Assembly (NCBI GenBank): GCA_000310025.1
Contig: FN649757.1
Coordinates: forward strand, 259,005-323,004
Direction: 5' to 3'
Source: Ectocarpus siliculosus
Taxonomy: Eukaryota > Sar > Phaeophyceae > Ectocarpales > Ectocarpaceae
Length of the DNA stretch: 64,000 bases
Below, piece by piece: positions 12,068-22,826 of the stretch; within the stretch, counting starts at the first letter, position 1, and every line of letters starts with the position of its first letter. A program made the position numbers and the translations under genes. The notes under the pieces are model-generated. The model saw nothing but the letters and a program-made list of their open reading frames with translations. It searched no databases and was not told the origin of the DNA.

Positions 12068-12270
12068 CCGCTCCGTAAGGAAACACGTGCTACAGTACAC
12101 GTACGGACGGACTAGCCGCTCCGCTCCGTGATATTAGCTAAAAAGCGACGCTAGGCTGAACCGCACCGCTCCGCTCCACGGCTTTTACGGAAGACAAAAA
12201 ACCGCCCCGCTCCGCTCCGTGAAAACTTAGAAAAGAACGAATCCGCTCTGCGGAGCGGTTCTACTCCGTG
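12068..12270 (+). promoter_or_regulatory. CGG-triplet array upstream of the left transcription-factor gene
   Basis: In the 60-260 bp before the start codon the motif CCGCTCCG(CTCCGTG) occurs four to five times (about 12068, 12116, 12165, 12203, 12244). On the other strand it is CACGGAGCGGAGCGG, with CGG triplets at 2-bp spacing. The same block, mutated but recognisable, precedes the right-arm copy. Zn2Cys6 factors usually contact CGG triplets, so these may be binding sites for the encoded protein or a paralogue. The sequence conservation is seen; the binding is inferred. Confidence 0.5.
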
Positions 12271-12325
12271 AACGTCCCTGCCTTAAAGCATGCACGCAGG
12301 GTCACGCGACGCAGCGATTTCGGCC

Positions 12326-15300
12326 ATGTGTGTCAGTAGCAAGGAAGCCGGAAGCGTGCTTGCATTGACAAATGCTGGGATGCGAAGGAGCTGCTCGGAA
12401 TGTGTGCGAAAGAAAAGGAAGTGCGATGGCCTGACGCCATGCAGGTGTGTGATGTAATGACATGGACGTTGGCCATGATGTTGTCGAAATCATGATTCTC
12501 AGTTTCGTCTCCAAGGGGTTGAATGCAATCAACCTGGATCTCCTCTGAGCGTGGCAACAACCGGAAATAGCCCTAGCCAACCAATGGCACAGATACGTGT
12601 GGCTGGCACCAAAAACGCCGGTGATCCAACCTGGAGCTCGGGCCAACGACATTGATTTCGGAACCCGGAGTGGTTTTGTCCCGCCACTATCGCCACGCTA
12701 TAATGTGTTCCGTCGCGGAACTGACACACTTCTAGCACCAGGTATTGCAAGGTATCCCGCCCACCTGAATCCCACAGGACGCACCTGTGTAGACAATTGA
12801 CGGCCCGGACCTACGATAACCATGCATCAATGAAAGTACGACCCCGACCCCCCTCGCGTGCGCATTGTATAGCCGTTGCCTAAAAGCTGGGGCTCGATGT
12901 ACCTACACCAAGCGAAAGTGGCACCAGCGTCAGCCTGGGCACCGGCAACAGCACCAATCAAATGGTCCTGCTGCCATGCATTCGACAGACTCATCATCCG
13001 GCACACTCCCGGCCGGTGGCATGCTGGCTTTGAAGAGGTCAGTCGTTATATACTACAATAGAAACTCAAACAGTCCTCTTCCGCTTGAACGACCCAAAGT
13101 GTGTCTGCAACATCGCATCCAACCTGCATAGTAGCAACGTCCAGAGGATATGGGCGCATCAAAGAGAAGAGCGACACCGTGTTGATTGAAATTACTGCCC
13201 ATCGCCGTTGGCTTATACCGCACTTGGGTGAGCTTCACCGTCGACCGGCACGTCCACACACAGTTTTGATGTGGGGTACATCGAAACCGCAGGCATGAGC
13301 TGAAGGATGCTCTCGACGTCGAAGATGCCTCCACGCCTTGCGTGCCATATCGGGCGAGAGCCCTTTGCATGATCTTACCGTGTCTTAAGACATGTTCTGC
13401 TTCACCAGGTTCAGATTGGGCGCATCTCCGGCGACTGGTCTGGTGGGCATGCAGGAGAACGCCTTTCTCAATGACTTCTTCGGCTGCGTTGGGTTGCTGC
13501 CCCTCACCACCCCAAGGTACAGATCTAGCTTTGATGGCAAACACTGAAGGGCGCATCGGCGCCGAAAGTACCCGTGCTGTCCCGTATGTTGCCAACGATC
13601 TTTCCGGGGGGGGCTGCGACTCGTCCGAGCGATGATAACTCGTAAGCAGTCAATCGTACAATTCAATTTCTTTTGCGATTCATTGTTGCCGCCAGTCACA
13701 TTCGTGGAGCGATGGTCAGGATGATGACCGGCCCAACTGCCCAACATCAGCTGGGCGCTCTGCACGACTCCCCCGCGCAAGGCCAGTTCGGCGCCATCTT
13801 CACTGAGGATGGTATGACCACGGGAAATCAGCCCTTGACGGGTCCCTCCGCTTGCACATTTTGGTGTGCAGTTGGTATTGGGGCTGTTATGAAGGGAAGT
13901 CCTGTTGAATCGGTGAGAAAATTCGCATTTTTGTTGACCTACGCTTGACGAGTAGAAACACCGTTGTTCGCCGTCGCATGGTGGGCGCTGATCCTTGCTT
14001 GGTACCACCGCTGATTGTTGCGTGCAGCTGCCGACCGATCCAATATTAAGCTACCACCGACGGCGCTAGTCAAAACACCGCCCGCGAATTGCAACACCTC
14101 CAAAATGTGTCACGGAAGGTTGCGTACTACTCCCGACTGGCGAGTGATGCACTGGACGCCTACAATGGCCCTGTGAACGCTGAGGTGGCAAAGTGAGTCA
14201 CGCGGACAAATTGCGTGAATCACGGGGGCAATGTATACCAGGACCCATGCGTATTGTTGTGGTATGTATCGCGTGCCAAGTGTCTGTGGGAGGTGTTGGT
14301 TTTTTTGAATATTGCTGTTTAAGGCCATGTACATCATTGCACAAACACGTTCCGAGCAATCTGTCCTTGGCTACCTTTTGCCACACAAACTTCCACACGC
14401 CTTGCACCGGTCCCGTAAGGGTCGATTTCTCCTCTTCAGTGAGGTGGACAATACCGACAGATGCGGTGTAAACGATAAACTTCCATTGCCACCGTTTTGG
14501 ACATTGACTCTCTCGTTACTTTGACGAGCGTTTGAACTCTGTTCTTGGAGTGTGGTAAATTGTATGGCATACGGTGGTCCTTCCCGTTCGACTCCTTACA
14601 CCGCGACCCGTCGCCCCTTCCTGCGTCAGAGCGTGGGCGATCCTGGGATACTTCCACGGTTCCACGGGAGACATGGTGAGTTCGACTTCGGCGGGAGGTA
14701 CAGCAGCCTTGGTCGTTGTGCCCACGTCGTGCACGCGCGGAGCATATCCTCTTACCCGTCGAAAGAGCCGATTGCGTAGCCACCGCATGATTCCCCTTGT
14801 CAACCACACATTTGACAATTTGAAATGGTCCCCTCCCACTGGACGTTATCATTTGACCAACCCACGTATTTTGTGGCCATGTACGTATGTGTTTCGGTGC
14901 TTCAGGCGGATTACGTGGAGTACCTGAAGCTTTCGGACTCCTTTTTGATGGATTCCGTGGAGCAAGGGTCAACTGACATGCTGCCTGCGGTGAGTGTGAC
15001 GCCAATACGATATTTTGGACTGTAGCAAAGCCTCGAGCTCCTTTGATGCCTTGCTTGTCAAGTTGGCTAGAGGTTAAGGTTTTGACGAAAAGTGTGGCTG
15101 TTCGTAGCAGGAAAATTGCCGTACGGATAGCAGGAACTGACAGCACGGTCGGCTTTCCAAAAAGGAAATTCAGATCGTTGCCGCCCTACGTCCGGTGAGC
15201 ACTTTCCCCTATGAGCCAAGCCACCGACCCAAACTTCGTGTTGGATGTGTGGAAGGCCGTCGTGGGGGATGTCATCCCCGCAGCTCCTCTGCGAAACTGC

Positions 15301-17990
15301 CGTAGTGTTCATAGAGGTGGGTTGATTCGCTTGGTAGCCGCAGCATCGCATTACTCAGACGTTGGCATCCCGATCGCGGCGCGAGCGTCGCGCGGTTGCT
15401 CCTCTTGCTTCATGCCACGCAGCCGTCCGACGATGGCACCATATTGTTCGTCGTCGAATGACGCGGCGATCAGGTGCGGTGTAGTCTGACCAACCTCTCC
15501 CGTAGTACTACGGCCTGGAAGTGATCTGGGGAAGACAAGTTTGGTGCTGTTTGCTTCATATTTTGCGTCACTGTTGTGTTGTATTGTTGCGGTCGTGAGC
15601 ATCTGCTGAACTCTCGTATGCATCCATGTACCTTGGCCAGGGATTCGCTGAGATTGTCAGTCAAAAGGACACTGTCCAGGTGTATTCTGGGCATCTAGAC
15701 GCTGCGGGTATCGAGTCGTTTGGCGCCCAGCGTCAACATGCTCCGCAGGTGTGTCCTATACCTCTGTGCTGGGACTGATTGGCCCAGACGTCAAGAAGGG
15801 CCACTTGCGGTGTCTTCTTAAATTGCGCACACAGTACTTATGGCTGGCTGCAACAGCGATGTGCAATGCCACCCCTCAATTCTCATAACGTTGCTTATCC
15901 GCCATGGCACCATATTGTATGAGGTTGGGCAGTTGGCAACAGGCATGAGACCTACTCTTAGGTCAACATGTGCTCTCGACCACACCGGCAAAAACATTGA
16001 GCAACATTTACATTGAAACACCAGTTGTTTGTGGCACTTAAATGTGTAATCACTCGTCATCCGATTCTGAGCGATAGAACCTTCTTTCTTCAAGAATTCT
16101 TCTGCACTGACCTAGTTAGACATTTTGAAGTTTGGAGTTCTCAATTTATGGGACATTTTTGAAGGGCTTCTCAGCTTGCATCATAGAATATTTTTGGTGA
16201 ACTAGGGTTCGGATGGTGCTGGCAATGATGTACTGGGTAAGCGGCCACGTTAATGTTGATGTTAAGACAACAAGGGAAGCAAGAAGATACCTGAGCAGCA
16301 CTGGTGCTGCCGACACCCTTGACGTTTCGGACGACTTCGTGGGAACCTCAAGGCGGCCTGCACTTGGCACATTGACACAAGGCCTGCCTCCTTGACGATA
16401 CGCCCACGTACACTCCGGCCTGGCAGGGAGGCGAGGTTTTATGGTATTGCTGTACTATTGTGCACGACTACGACATCTGCACTTCACCCTCTTCCGCTGC
16501 TACTTTTGACCCAGATCAAGCCAGCTGCATGCGATGGGGACATATATCGGTATGTTGCCCAGTCGCAAACGAGATTCCAGCAAGTGGTCTTCGAGAGAGC
16601 TTGCCAGAACAGTGCGACGCGCAGGCACTTGGGAGAAGACGAGCCTTGCGAAGACAACAGGGCCGGTGCTTTTCCGCACGGCAACGCCCCCCAAGCGGAA
16701 GAGGTGTCTGATGCTATGGTGGTGGGGCTCAAAGATGGCCTGATCGACTTCGAACACCTAGAAGACACAGTCGATCGGTGAGCAAATTTCAACCCTGCTT
16801 GACGGGTTATTTTCAAATGCCTTGCAGTATTCCTATGTCCATGATGACAGAGAAGATTTGTTTTCGCATCTCCTCCGTTGGTCCACCCCTATTTGCGCAC
16901 ATTTTGTTATCAGCGCAGGGTCTAGCATTCTTACACGCACCCTTCGTTCCCTTGCTCCTCGTGGCCGGCCTTCACCGACATGGCGAGCAGACCATACATT
17001 CGCACAGGCGTCGGCGGTCTCCTCATCAACATGTAAGGAATCCTGACAACATGGTTCCAACTGCTAGAAACAGCGAGAGTGTTTTGTGTTCTTTGCGCGC
17101 AATGGCTCTCGCTCGGTTGACCTACGAGCACAACAACCATTTGTACTGCCATATGAACAACTCCGGGTAGTGGAGAAGTTGTGATATTTTCGTTTTCGAT
17201 GATGATTCTCTCCATATCTACAATGCCACGCGCCGTGTATGACAGGACCCTTGCATTTCAAAAAGCAGCGAAAGGGGACGCTGGTGGTACACTGGAGAGG
17301 CTCGGGCGTTGCGTCGAGGTCTTTGAGCTGTACCCTGGCGTGTGCCGGTACATGACACTGTGGTGAGTCAAATCAATCGCATGGACACCACTACAGTTGA
17401 CATTGATATTCTCGATGGCCGCGATCGGTGATCGTGGCGGGCTGTGGGACCAACTAAGCCCCGAGTCTAGAGGGCAAGAAGAGTACTCCTAGCGCCAGTT
17501 TTGGTTGTTCAATGTCATTTGTGTGGCGTTCCCTTGCGTAGGAGCTCGGCCTCCGGTAGTCCATAGGCAGTTCTGGCATTCTTGGTAAAAGCATGTCAAC
17601 GGTGTTATTGAACCGTATGTGGTACGACATAGGCATTCTCATCGTGTGTTTCTGCCCCACACCGTACTTCCCACCATGGCTAGGTGTCACCTGGCACACA
17701 GTGTCCTGGGGGCCCTAGCAGCGATTGACGATTCCAGTTCTCGGGGACTGTATACTCGGTTGCGGGAGGTCTACAATCCGTCTCGCCCTTCTTCCTCTCT
17801 GCCAGCGCCACCTTGGGAGGAGTGGCGTGGGATATCCGCATTCTGCGATGATTTCCAGTGCAGGTGCGCCGGGGGGTTGATTCTCTGCTGTGATGCATGC
17901 ACTGGAGGCTATCCAACTGGTTATCAACACAAAGGCACATTGTTGTGCGGTAAAACCGTGTCTGTCAGATTACTCAAGAACAAAGCTTGA
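12326..17990 (+). CDS. fungal-type Zn2Cys6 transcription factor, left-arm copy, 13 exons
   Basis: The exons are 12326-12444, 12873-13037, 13409-13516, 13696-13912, 14119-14192, 14630-14675, 14906-14989, 15641-15748, 16515-16777, 16988-17032, 17080-17142, 17246-17362 and 17684-17990. All introns are GT..AG, the phases agree, and the total is 1716 nt (571 residues). Residues 23-51 form a canonical binuclear zinc cluster: CSECVRKKRKCDGLTPC across exon 1, completed over the exon 1/2 junction by SRCLKAGARCTY (C-x2-C-x6-C-x5-C-x2-C-x6-C). A Gln/Ser-rich linker follows. From residue 96 there is a conserved block (SPATGLVGMQENAFLNDFFG) leading into a helical, probably regulatory, region (AWAILGYFHG, FELYPGVCRY, LAHSVLGALAAID). 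The product should bind DNA in the nucleus. The regulatory target is unknown. The right-arm copy supports every junction. Confidence 0.88.
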
Positions 17991-18180
17991 CACGCTGTCT
18001 AGTCTGTTGGCGCAACAATGAACTTTGGCCTTGTTTCGGCTTGAATTGTTGCCTCGTCGTCGTCGCGCAATCGAAAAGCCTTCGGTTTTGGAGCACAGTT
18101 TTTCTTTAAATGGCAAGGATTTGCGAGGAATCGAACAGCTTCGCAACGTGGATTTCTGTTCGTGTCAATTTCTAAGCATA
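17991..18180 (+). other. 3' flank of the transcription-factor gene, conserved in both arms
   Basis: The sequence after the stop still matches the right arm (about 55853-55680), including TTGGCGCAAC, GGCCTTGTTTCG and the CGTCGTCGCGCAA..GAAAAGCCTT segment. The match breaks off near 18180, where the left arm holds an insertion. It probably includes the 3' UTR. I identified no poly(A) signal with confidence. Confidence 0.5.
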
Positions 18181-18544
18181 TATTATGATTTCTAATCTGG
18201 CCTGAGGTCTCAGCGCAATATTGGGCTCCATCAAGTTTAAAGGGGAGACCGCATTTGTTTTTATCGGAGAATTTTTACGTGAAGACAACAACAACACAGC
18301 AGATTGCAGCAGCTGCACGCACAGGCACACACGCACCGCAGACAAAACACGCACAGCGGCCAAAGCGGATAGAACAGCGGTAAAAGCCGCGTTCAGGTCG
18401 TTGTTTGTCCAAACCGAGACATTGCATGGTGCCCTCGTCTTCGACTGCTGCTGTTGATGCGCGGGGATATTTTGTACCACACATGTCATGTTAACTATAT
18501 ACTCAAAGGATGTCGTCGTCAGACATGAGAGTTGATATTAGAGT

Positions 18545-18990
18545 ACACCTACATTGGGGCGTTTTTTTTTTTTGTGTGCCACACAGCATGCGTTGCGACG
18601 AAATGCCTAGGTTTGTGGCCACCACATCTCTCACGAACTTCGTACAGCAACGACAACGTGTATCTAACCTTAAGGTGCCCTCGTCACACCCTGTCATGAG
18701 TGCACTTTTCGACTGCTCACGTTTGCTTTTAGTGTTGTTTTGATGTTGTGGCGACCACGTGCTCGTGCTGCGTGTACACCAAATGGTGCCGTCTGTTTTT
18801 TGTTCGCGCCACGCAGCATGCGTTGCGACGGAATGCCTAGCGTTGAGGCCACCTCATGTCTCACGAACTTTGGTGCTGCAACGACAGCGTGTACTACACC
18901 CTTGCGTGCTATCGTCACACCATGTTATGGATGCACTTGACGACGGTTCACATTTGGTTTTGGTTAAGTTGTTAAATTCTCGCGACCACG
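18545..18990 (+). repeat. tandem duplication, about 230 bp unit
   Basis: Two units share GCCACRCAGCATGCGTTGCGACG, then AATGCCTAG, CTCACGAACTT, CAACGACARCGTGTA and TCGTCACACC..TGTATG-type blocks, at about 18580-18740 and 18815-18990. Both have a T-rich stretch before the first block. No coding function was recognised. Confidence 0.7.
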
Positions 18991-19449
18991 TGCGTGCGGC
19001 ACCGATCACGAGTATGTATGTATTTCGTCTACGGCATACTCCTACCTCACCTACTGCTTTCCTGTAGTGTACAACAACACGCAGCTTCTAACCGGCGTAG
19101 AGGTATTGCCTGTAGGGTGTCCATGCTAGAATCAGTAGCATGGGGTCCACCGCAACCTCGAACATGACGTCTGCTCACCTCTGCTGCGGTAATCATGCCA
19201 ATCTCCTCACAAAACACAACTTTCATCCACTGCCGTTGGCTCCGCTGGCTCTACAGCGCTGCTGTACGCCGGCCTTCAATCTTCCTTTTTCGTAACTGTT
19301 CCTGCGCAGAGTCTGCGTTATCCGTATTATTGCTGTTCTGTGATGACCATGTATACATTACTGATGCTTGACTGCATCCGTGCGACACCGGCTGAAGATT
19401 CTGTGAGACGGATCCATCACGTACATGTAGATCATGCTAATCCAATCGT

Positions 19450-19880
19450 CTTAATTTAGCATAAAGTATTTGAAATCCCCGCTATTGGCCTTACACCACG
19501 TTCCGCAACCCGCGCCTATGTACTCCACCCGTTGCTTCTGCCGTTCCACTAGTTGTATCTTCTGCCGTCCTACATATCGACCCACATTTTCGACCAAAAC
19601 TAGAGTTGACATCCACCACTCACTGTTGGCTCTGAAACACTGCACGCTCACCTTCAATAGTACTTCGTCTGCGGTATTTTGCGTCAGATCCTTCGACGTC
19701 TATCATCACAAAACATCACACTGTCCATACCTGGTGCTGCTGTAATCATGCCGTGTAATCTACAAAATCATCACAAGCATAATATTTGAATACCGCTGTC
19801 GGCACTACAATACGTTCCGCAACCCCGGCCTACTCCACCCGTTGTATCTTCGGCCGTCCTACATTATCCACCGACCACCT
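19450..19880 (+). repeat. tandem duplication, about 320 bp spacing
   Basis: A block running from AGTATTTGAAATCCCCGCT through CACGTTCCGCAACCC, CTCCACCCGTTG and TATCTTC.GCCGTCCTACAT (about 19466-19580) recurs at about 19780-19870. The sequence between the units is unrelated. Confidence 0.65.
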
Positions 19881-20768
19881 CTTCGTCGGGGCCGACATTG
19901 ATATCAACGACCGCCTGGCGAACAACACAAGTATTACCTTTGGTTGCCACATACCAATACGTACCCCAAATTCCGTTGTATCCGACTGCCACAACCAACG
20001 ACACGCGCATTTATTTTTCTCTTTTCGAAACTTCGCGCCACGCCCGGACCCATGCAGCCAACAATTGATTGTGGTGTACAGTACATACGCAGTGGACGTT
20101 TCACATCCACTTTCGTCTGCATTTCGGACGCGATTCACGACTTTATTTGAGAGACGGGTTCGTTCAACGTCACGTCAACCCTTACAAGTTATCGACGCGT
20201 TATGATACTGTCCGACATTCATTTGCCATCCGTCACTCTATAGTGTCTTGCCACGGGAGGCGGGGGGCCAATCGTTGCCCCTAGTAATATGTATATGACG
20301 AACACGGAAACAGTAGAATGAGGACAGCAGCAGCCCCAAGGCCTCCAACGCGCTGATTCCTTCGGTTCGGATGTCTATGTGATCCTCACTCCCGGCGGTG
20401 TGTTGCTTCGTGAGTATTGGGTGCTCGGGTGCTTCTCTAGAAGGTGTGTGAGAGATGATGTGTACCACCTCGCCAAAGTGCCGTTTGAAAAAATGCTGTG
20501 AGATGGCCTGTTTTGGGTCGGAGACAGCCCCACAAACCCACGGCACCACGCAGCAGTAGAGCAAGAGGGCCTCCGACACGCTAATTCTTTCGGATTGGTC
20601 ATGTATATGATACTGATCCTCAGCGCCGCCGCCTCTCTCTAATTGTTGAGTTCGTCTACCTTTTGACAGGGAGCGGTAAAAAAGGGGGGTCACACTGGGG
20701 TCACCACGGGAAAAATGAGCGGAAGGACTTGAGGAAATCGCACACCCAGTTTGTGACACTGCTCATCA

Positions 20769-21981
20769 GGCCACTTGTTAAGCTGTCTTTTTTTTGGGCT
20801 GTCTTTTTCTCAAAAAGGGACGAACCAAAAAATAATCTAGGAAAAATATGACCCCAGTGCTGGTCGATCCTTTTTGCTCATCCGCCAAAAAAAATGACCC
20901 TGCAACAACAAGTGCAACGGCCGTTCGTCACCCAATGAGTACCTTGGCACCGAGTTGGTTTTTCGGTGATATCTCCGCACAGAGCGAAGCATCAGCAACT
21001 GTAAAGCTATCCCCCGCGAGCTGGGTGCTTGGTCCGCCTTGTGTGGCGGCTGATCGAGACCACAGGGCAGTGGGAGGCACGGCAACTGAGGTGGCGAGAG
21101 TCAACAGCACCTTGAAAAACCCCACCGCGCCAACAACCAGCTTTTTTTGCTCTTTTTTGCCCATGCCGCAACTTTGGTTCATGGATGCTCCCTCGCCACA
21201 CACTGAAACAACAGCGATGACAAAGGTATCCGCCACGAGCTATGTGTATGGTCCGTCTTGTGTGGTGGTCGATACAGACCAGGAGGCTGACGGGCGGTCA
21301 GAGGTCGTGAGCGCGAGAGTGGTGGACAAGCGGGAAAAATGACCCGCCGCGTCTCCAAGCATATTTTTTGTTCTTTTTCCCGTGTTGCAACTTTGGTTCA
21401 TCGATGCTCCCTCGTCACACACCAACGCAACAGCGATGCCAAAGGTATCCGCCATGAGCTGTGCGTCTGATTCGTCTTGTCTGGTGATTGATACAGACCA
21501 GGACGCTAGAGGTCGCCCAGAAGTTGGGTTCGCAAAAGTTGACTGTGCACCAAAAAGACCCACCGCTGGTGCGTCCAGGCTCTTTCGGCTCGTTTGCCGC
21601 TTGTTTGCCGCACACATCGGGTTGTCCACCTGGTCAGCCGAATGACAACATTACGTCTATCGCCGAGGCTACTCACTCCGTACCAGTCACATGACACGAC
21701 TCGTGCGAATACCGTTAGAGTTTGCGGGGATCATCCGTCGAGATATTCAAGTTTGTGGGCAAGTGTCATGTGTTGTGACAGAAAAAGGGCAACAAAAAAA
21801 GACAGCCCCATCCTGTCACAAAGTTGCCCAAAAAAATACAGGATGGCGCTGTCTTTTTCTTCTGTCCCTTTTTCGAATGTCCAAAAATGCAAAAAAAGAC
21901 AACTTAACAAGTGGTTCTTTGGCCAAGTTGTCCCTTTTTGAGAAAAAGACAGCCCAAAAAAGGACAGCTTAACAAGTGGCC
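20769..21981. mobile_element. non-autonomous TIR element carrying tandem repeats (1213 bp)
   Basis: About 50 bp beginning GGCCACTTGTTAAGCTGTC at 20769 recur inverted at about 21930-21981, including GGGCTGTCTTTTTCTCAAAA. Further copies of parts of the TIR lie subterminally at about 21780-21925. Both sides are flanked by TCA, a possible 3-bp target duplication. A TIR starting GG and a 3-bp site resemble PIF/Harbinger elements, though TCA is not their usual TWA. The interior is mostly the 210-bp tandem repeat listed next, with no transposase. Confidence 0.75.
20930..21640 (+). repeat. three tandem units of about 210 bp, also found dispersed
   Basis: Units with GCAACTTTGGTTCAT.GATGCTCCCTC, ACAGCGATG.CAAAGGTATCCGCCA.GAGCT and TCTTGTGTGGTGGTCGATACAGACCAGGA blocks repeat at about 20970, 21180 and 21390. 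The first is the most diverged. Similar blocks occur outside the TIR element at about 49800-49870, 51760-51840 and 51970-52030. All units keep an open frame encoding a VIDTDQ-like peptide, which may reflect former coding origin. Confidence 0.65.
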
Positions 21982-22229
21982 TCACTGCCCCCAGTACTGA
22001 AAACAGCGGGCCGGGTTGTCAGGGTCTTTACAAATGTGCTGTCCTCTGTGTCGATGCTCATTTTTGTGCTTGTACCACAGCTCTATAATGAGCAAAGTCA
22101 ATTTGACCTGTTATGTGTCATTGATTCAGCGATAGAAACGTTTGCGCCGATTTTTTATTGACCGATCGGGAAAAATTGTCACCGATTCGTGTTTGGGGGT
22201 GGTCGATACATAGGAATACGCCTCAGTAA

Positions 22230-22309
22230 CACGCATTTCTGCCCGTGGACGCACACGTCTGACGACAGTTACATCTATCAGCTGTCGCTCGTTGTAGCGA
22301 CACCTATCC
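22230..22309 (+). repeat. dispersed element terminus with hairpin, copy 2
   Basis: This matches 3518-3596 from GCCCGTGGACGCACAC to the CTGTCGCT/AGCGACA hairpin. Immediately after it, sequence shared with the right arm (CTTCGATAGAGATGGCAAATCG) resumes. It therefore marks the right boundary of the 4.1-kb insertion. Confidence 0.6.
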
Positions 22310-22507
22310 TGTCTTCGATAGAGATGGCAAATCGGGGTCGAGAGAGTCGTTTAGATGCATTTGTCGGGAAAGCCCGTACTAATTTCAATAGAGATCGGCA
22401 AGCGATTCCTTTTGTCAGGCACTTGGTACAAACTCGTTTGTGTTCTTAGGCGACCATGAGTTTCGACGTATATTTGTCGTTCTGGTTAACCGCCGCCAAA
22501 AAAATAG

Positions 22508-22826
22508 TCGGTCGCCCCGATGGTCTAGTTGGTAGCCTCGTAACCTTCTAGAGGTCAGGTCAGAGGTTCGAATCCCGGCGTAGGCGAGCTTTTCTTGCAA
22601 AGTGAGTTTTTCTCTCGCTTCCGCTCCTGGCCAAGTGGATAGCGCTAGTTCGTGTGTACACAGAGGGAAGAGAGTGCTGAACTCTTCTCGCATTAAAAAT
22701 TGAAGGCGAAGTACCGCAGGAGGGGAGGATAGAGAGAGGCTCTTCTGTGTGACCATGGGTTGGAATAAACGGCACTAGTGCTGTGAGCGCTGATTTGAAG
22801 TGAAGAACAAAAAAAAAAAAAAAAAC
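22508..22826 (+). mobile_element. tRNA-derived SINE, copy 1 (left arm only)
   Basis: The 5' part (about 22508-22590) is tRNA-like, with an A-box region GGTCTAGTTGG and a B-box GGTTCGAATCC. It is followed by an unrelated body and an 18-nt poly(A) tract ending at about 22826. The acceptor and T-arm stems do not pair well, so it is not a working tRNA. The right arm lacks the element between TTCTG and CGCACCATATG at about 55455-55500. Body blocks (CTTCTCGC..ATTAA, ACCGCAGGAGG) are shared with the minus-strand copy at 52940-53186, which defines a family. Confidence 0.85.

Larger units (their letters stand above)
18180..22310. mobile_element. 4.1-kb composite insertion present only in the left arm
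   Basis: The left and right arms match up to about 18180 and again from about 22310. The right arm passes directly from one side to the other near 55660-55680. The extra DNA contains tandem duplications (18545-18990, 19450-19880), a TIR element (20769-21981), and at its right edge the hairpin terminus also found at 3518-3596. The outer ends have no clear inverted repeats or target duplication. It could be a Helitron-like element, nested insertions, or sequence deleted from the right arm. Confidence 0.6.

Noticed and set aside
12861-12872. Apparent loss of a zinc-cluster Cys (Tyr in CALYSRC) and an upstream in-frame stop in the left factor gene.
   Set aside because: These bases are intronic. 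The acceptor TAG just before CCGTTGCC joins exon 1 in phase and restores the canonical PCSRC motif in both copies.
13101-13298. An extra exon between exons 2 and 3 of the left factor gene.
   Set aside because: The right arm has a frameshift and a stop there, whereas joining exon 2 directly to 13409 is in phase in both copies.
17143-17245. A 10-nt frameshift in the left factor gene relative to the right.
   Set aside because: It falls in the intron between exons 11 and 12. The flanking exons have equal lengths in both arms.
22508-22590. tRNA gene.
   Set aside because: A- and B-box motifs are present, but the T-arm and acceptor stems do not pair properly, and the sequence continues into a body with a poly(A) tail, as in a SINE.
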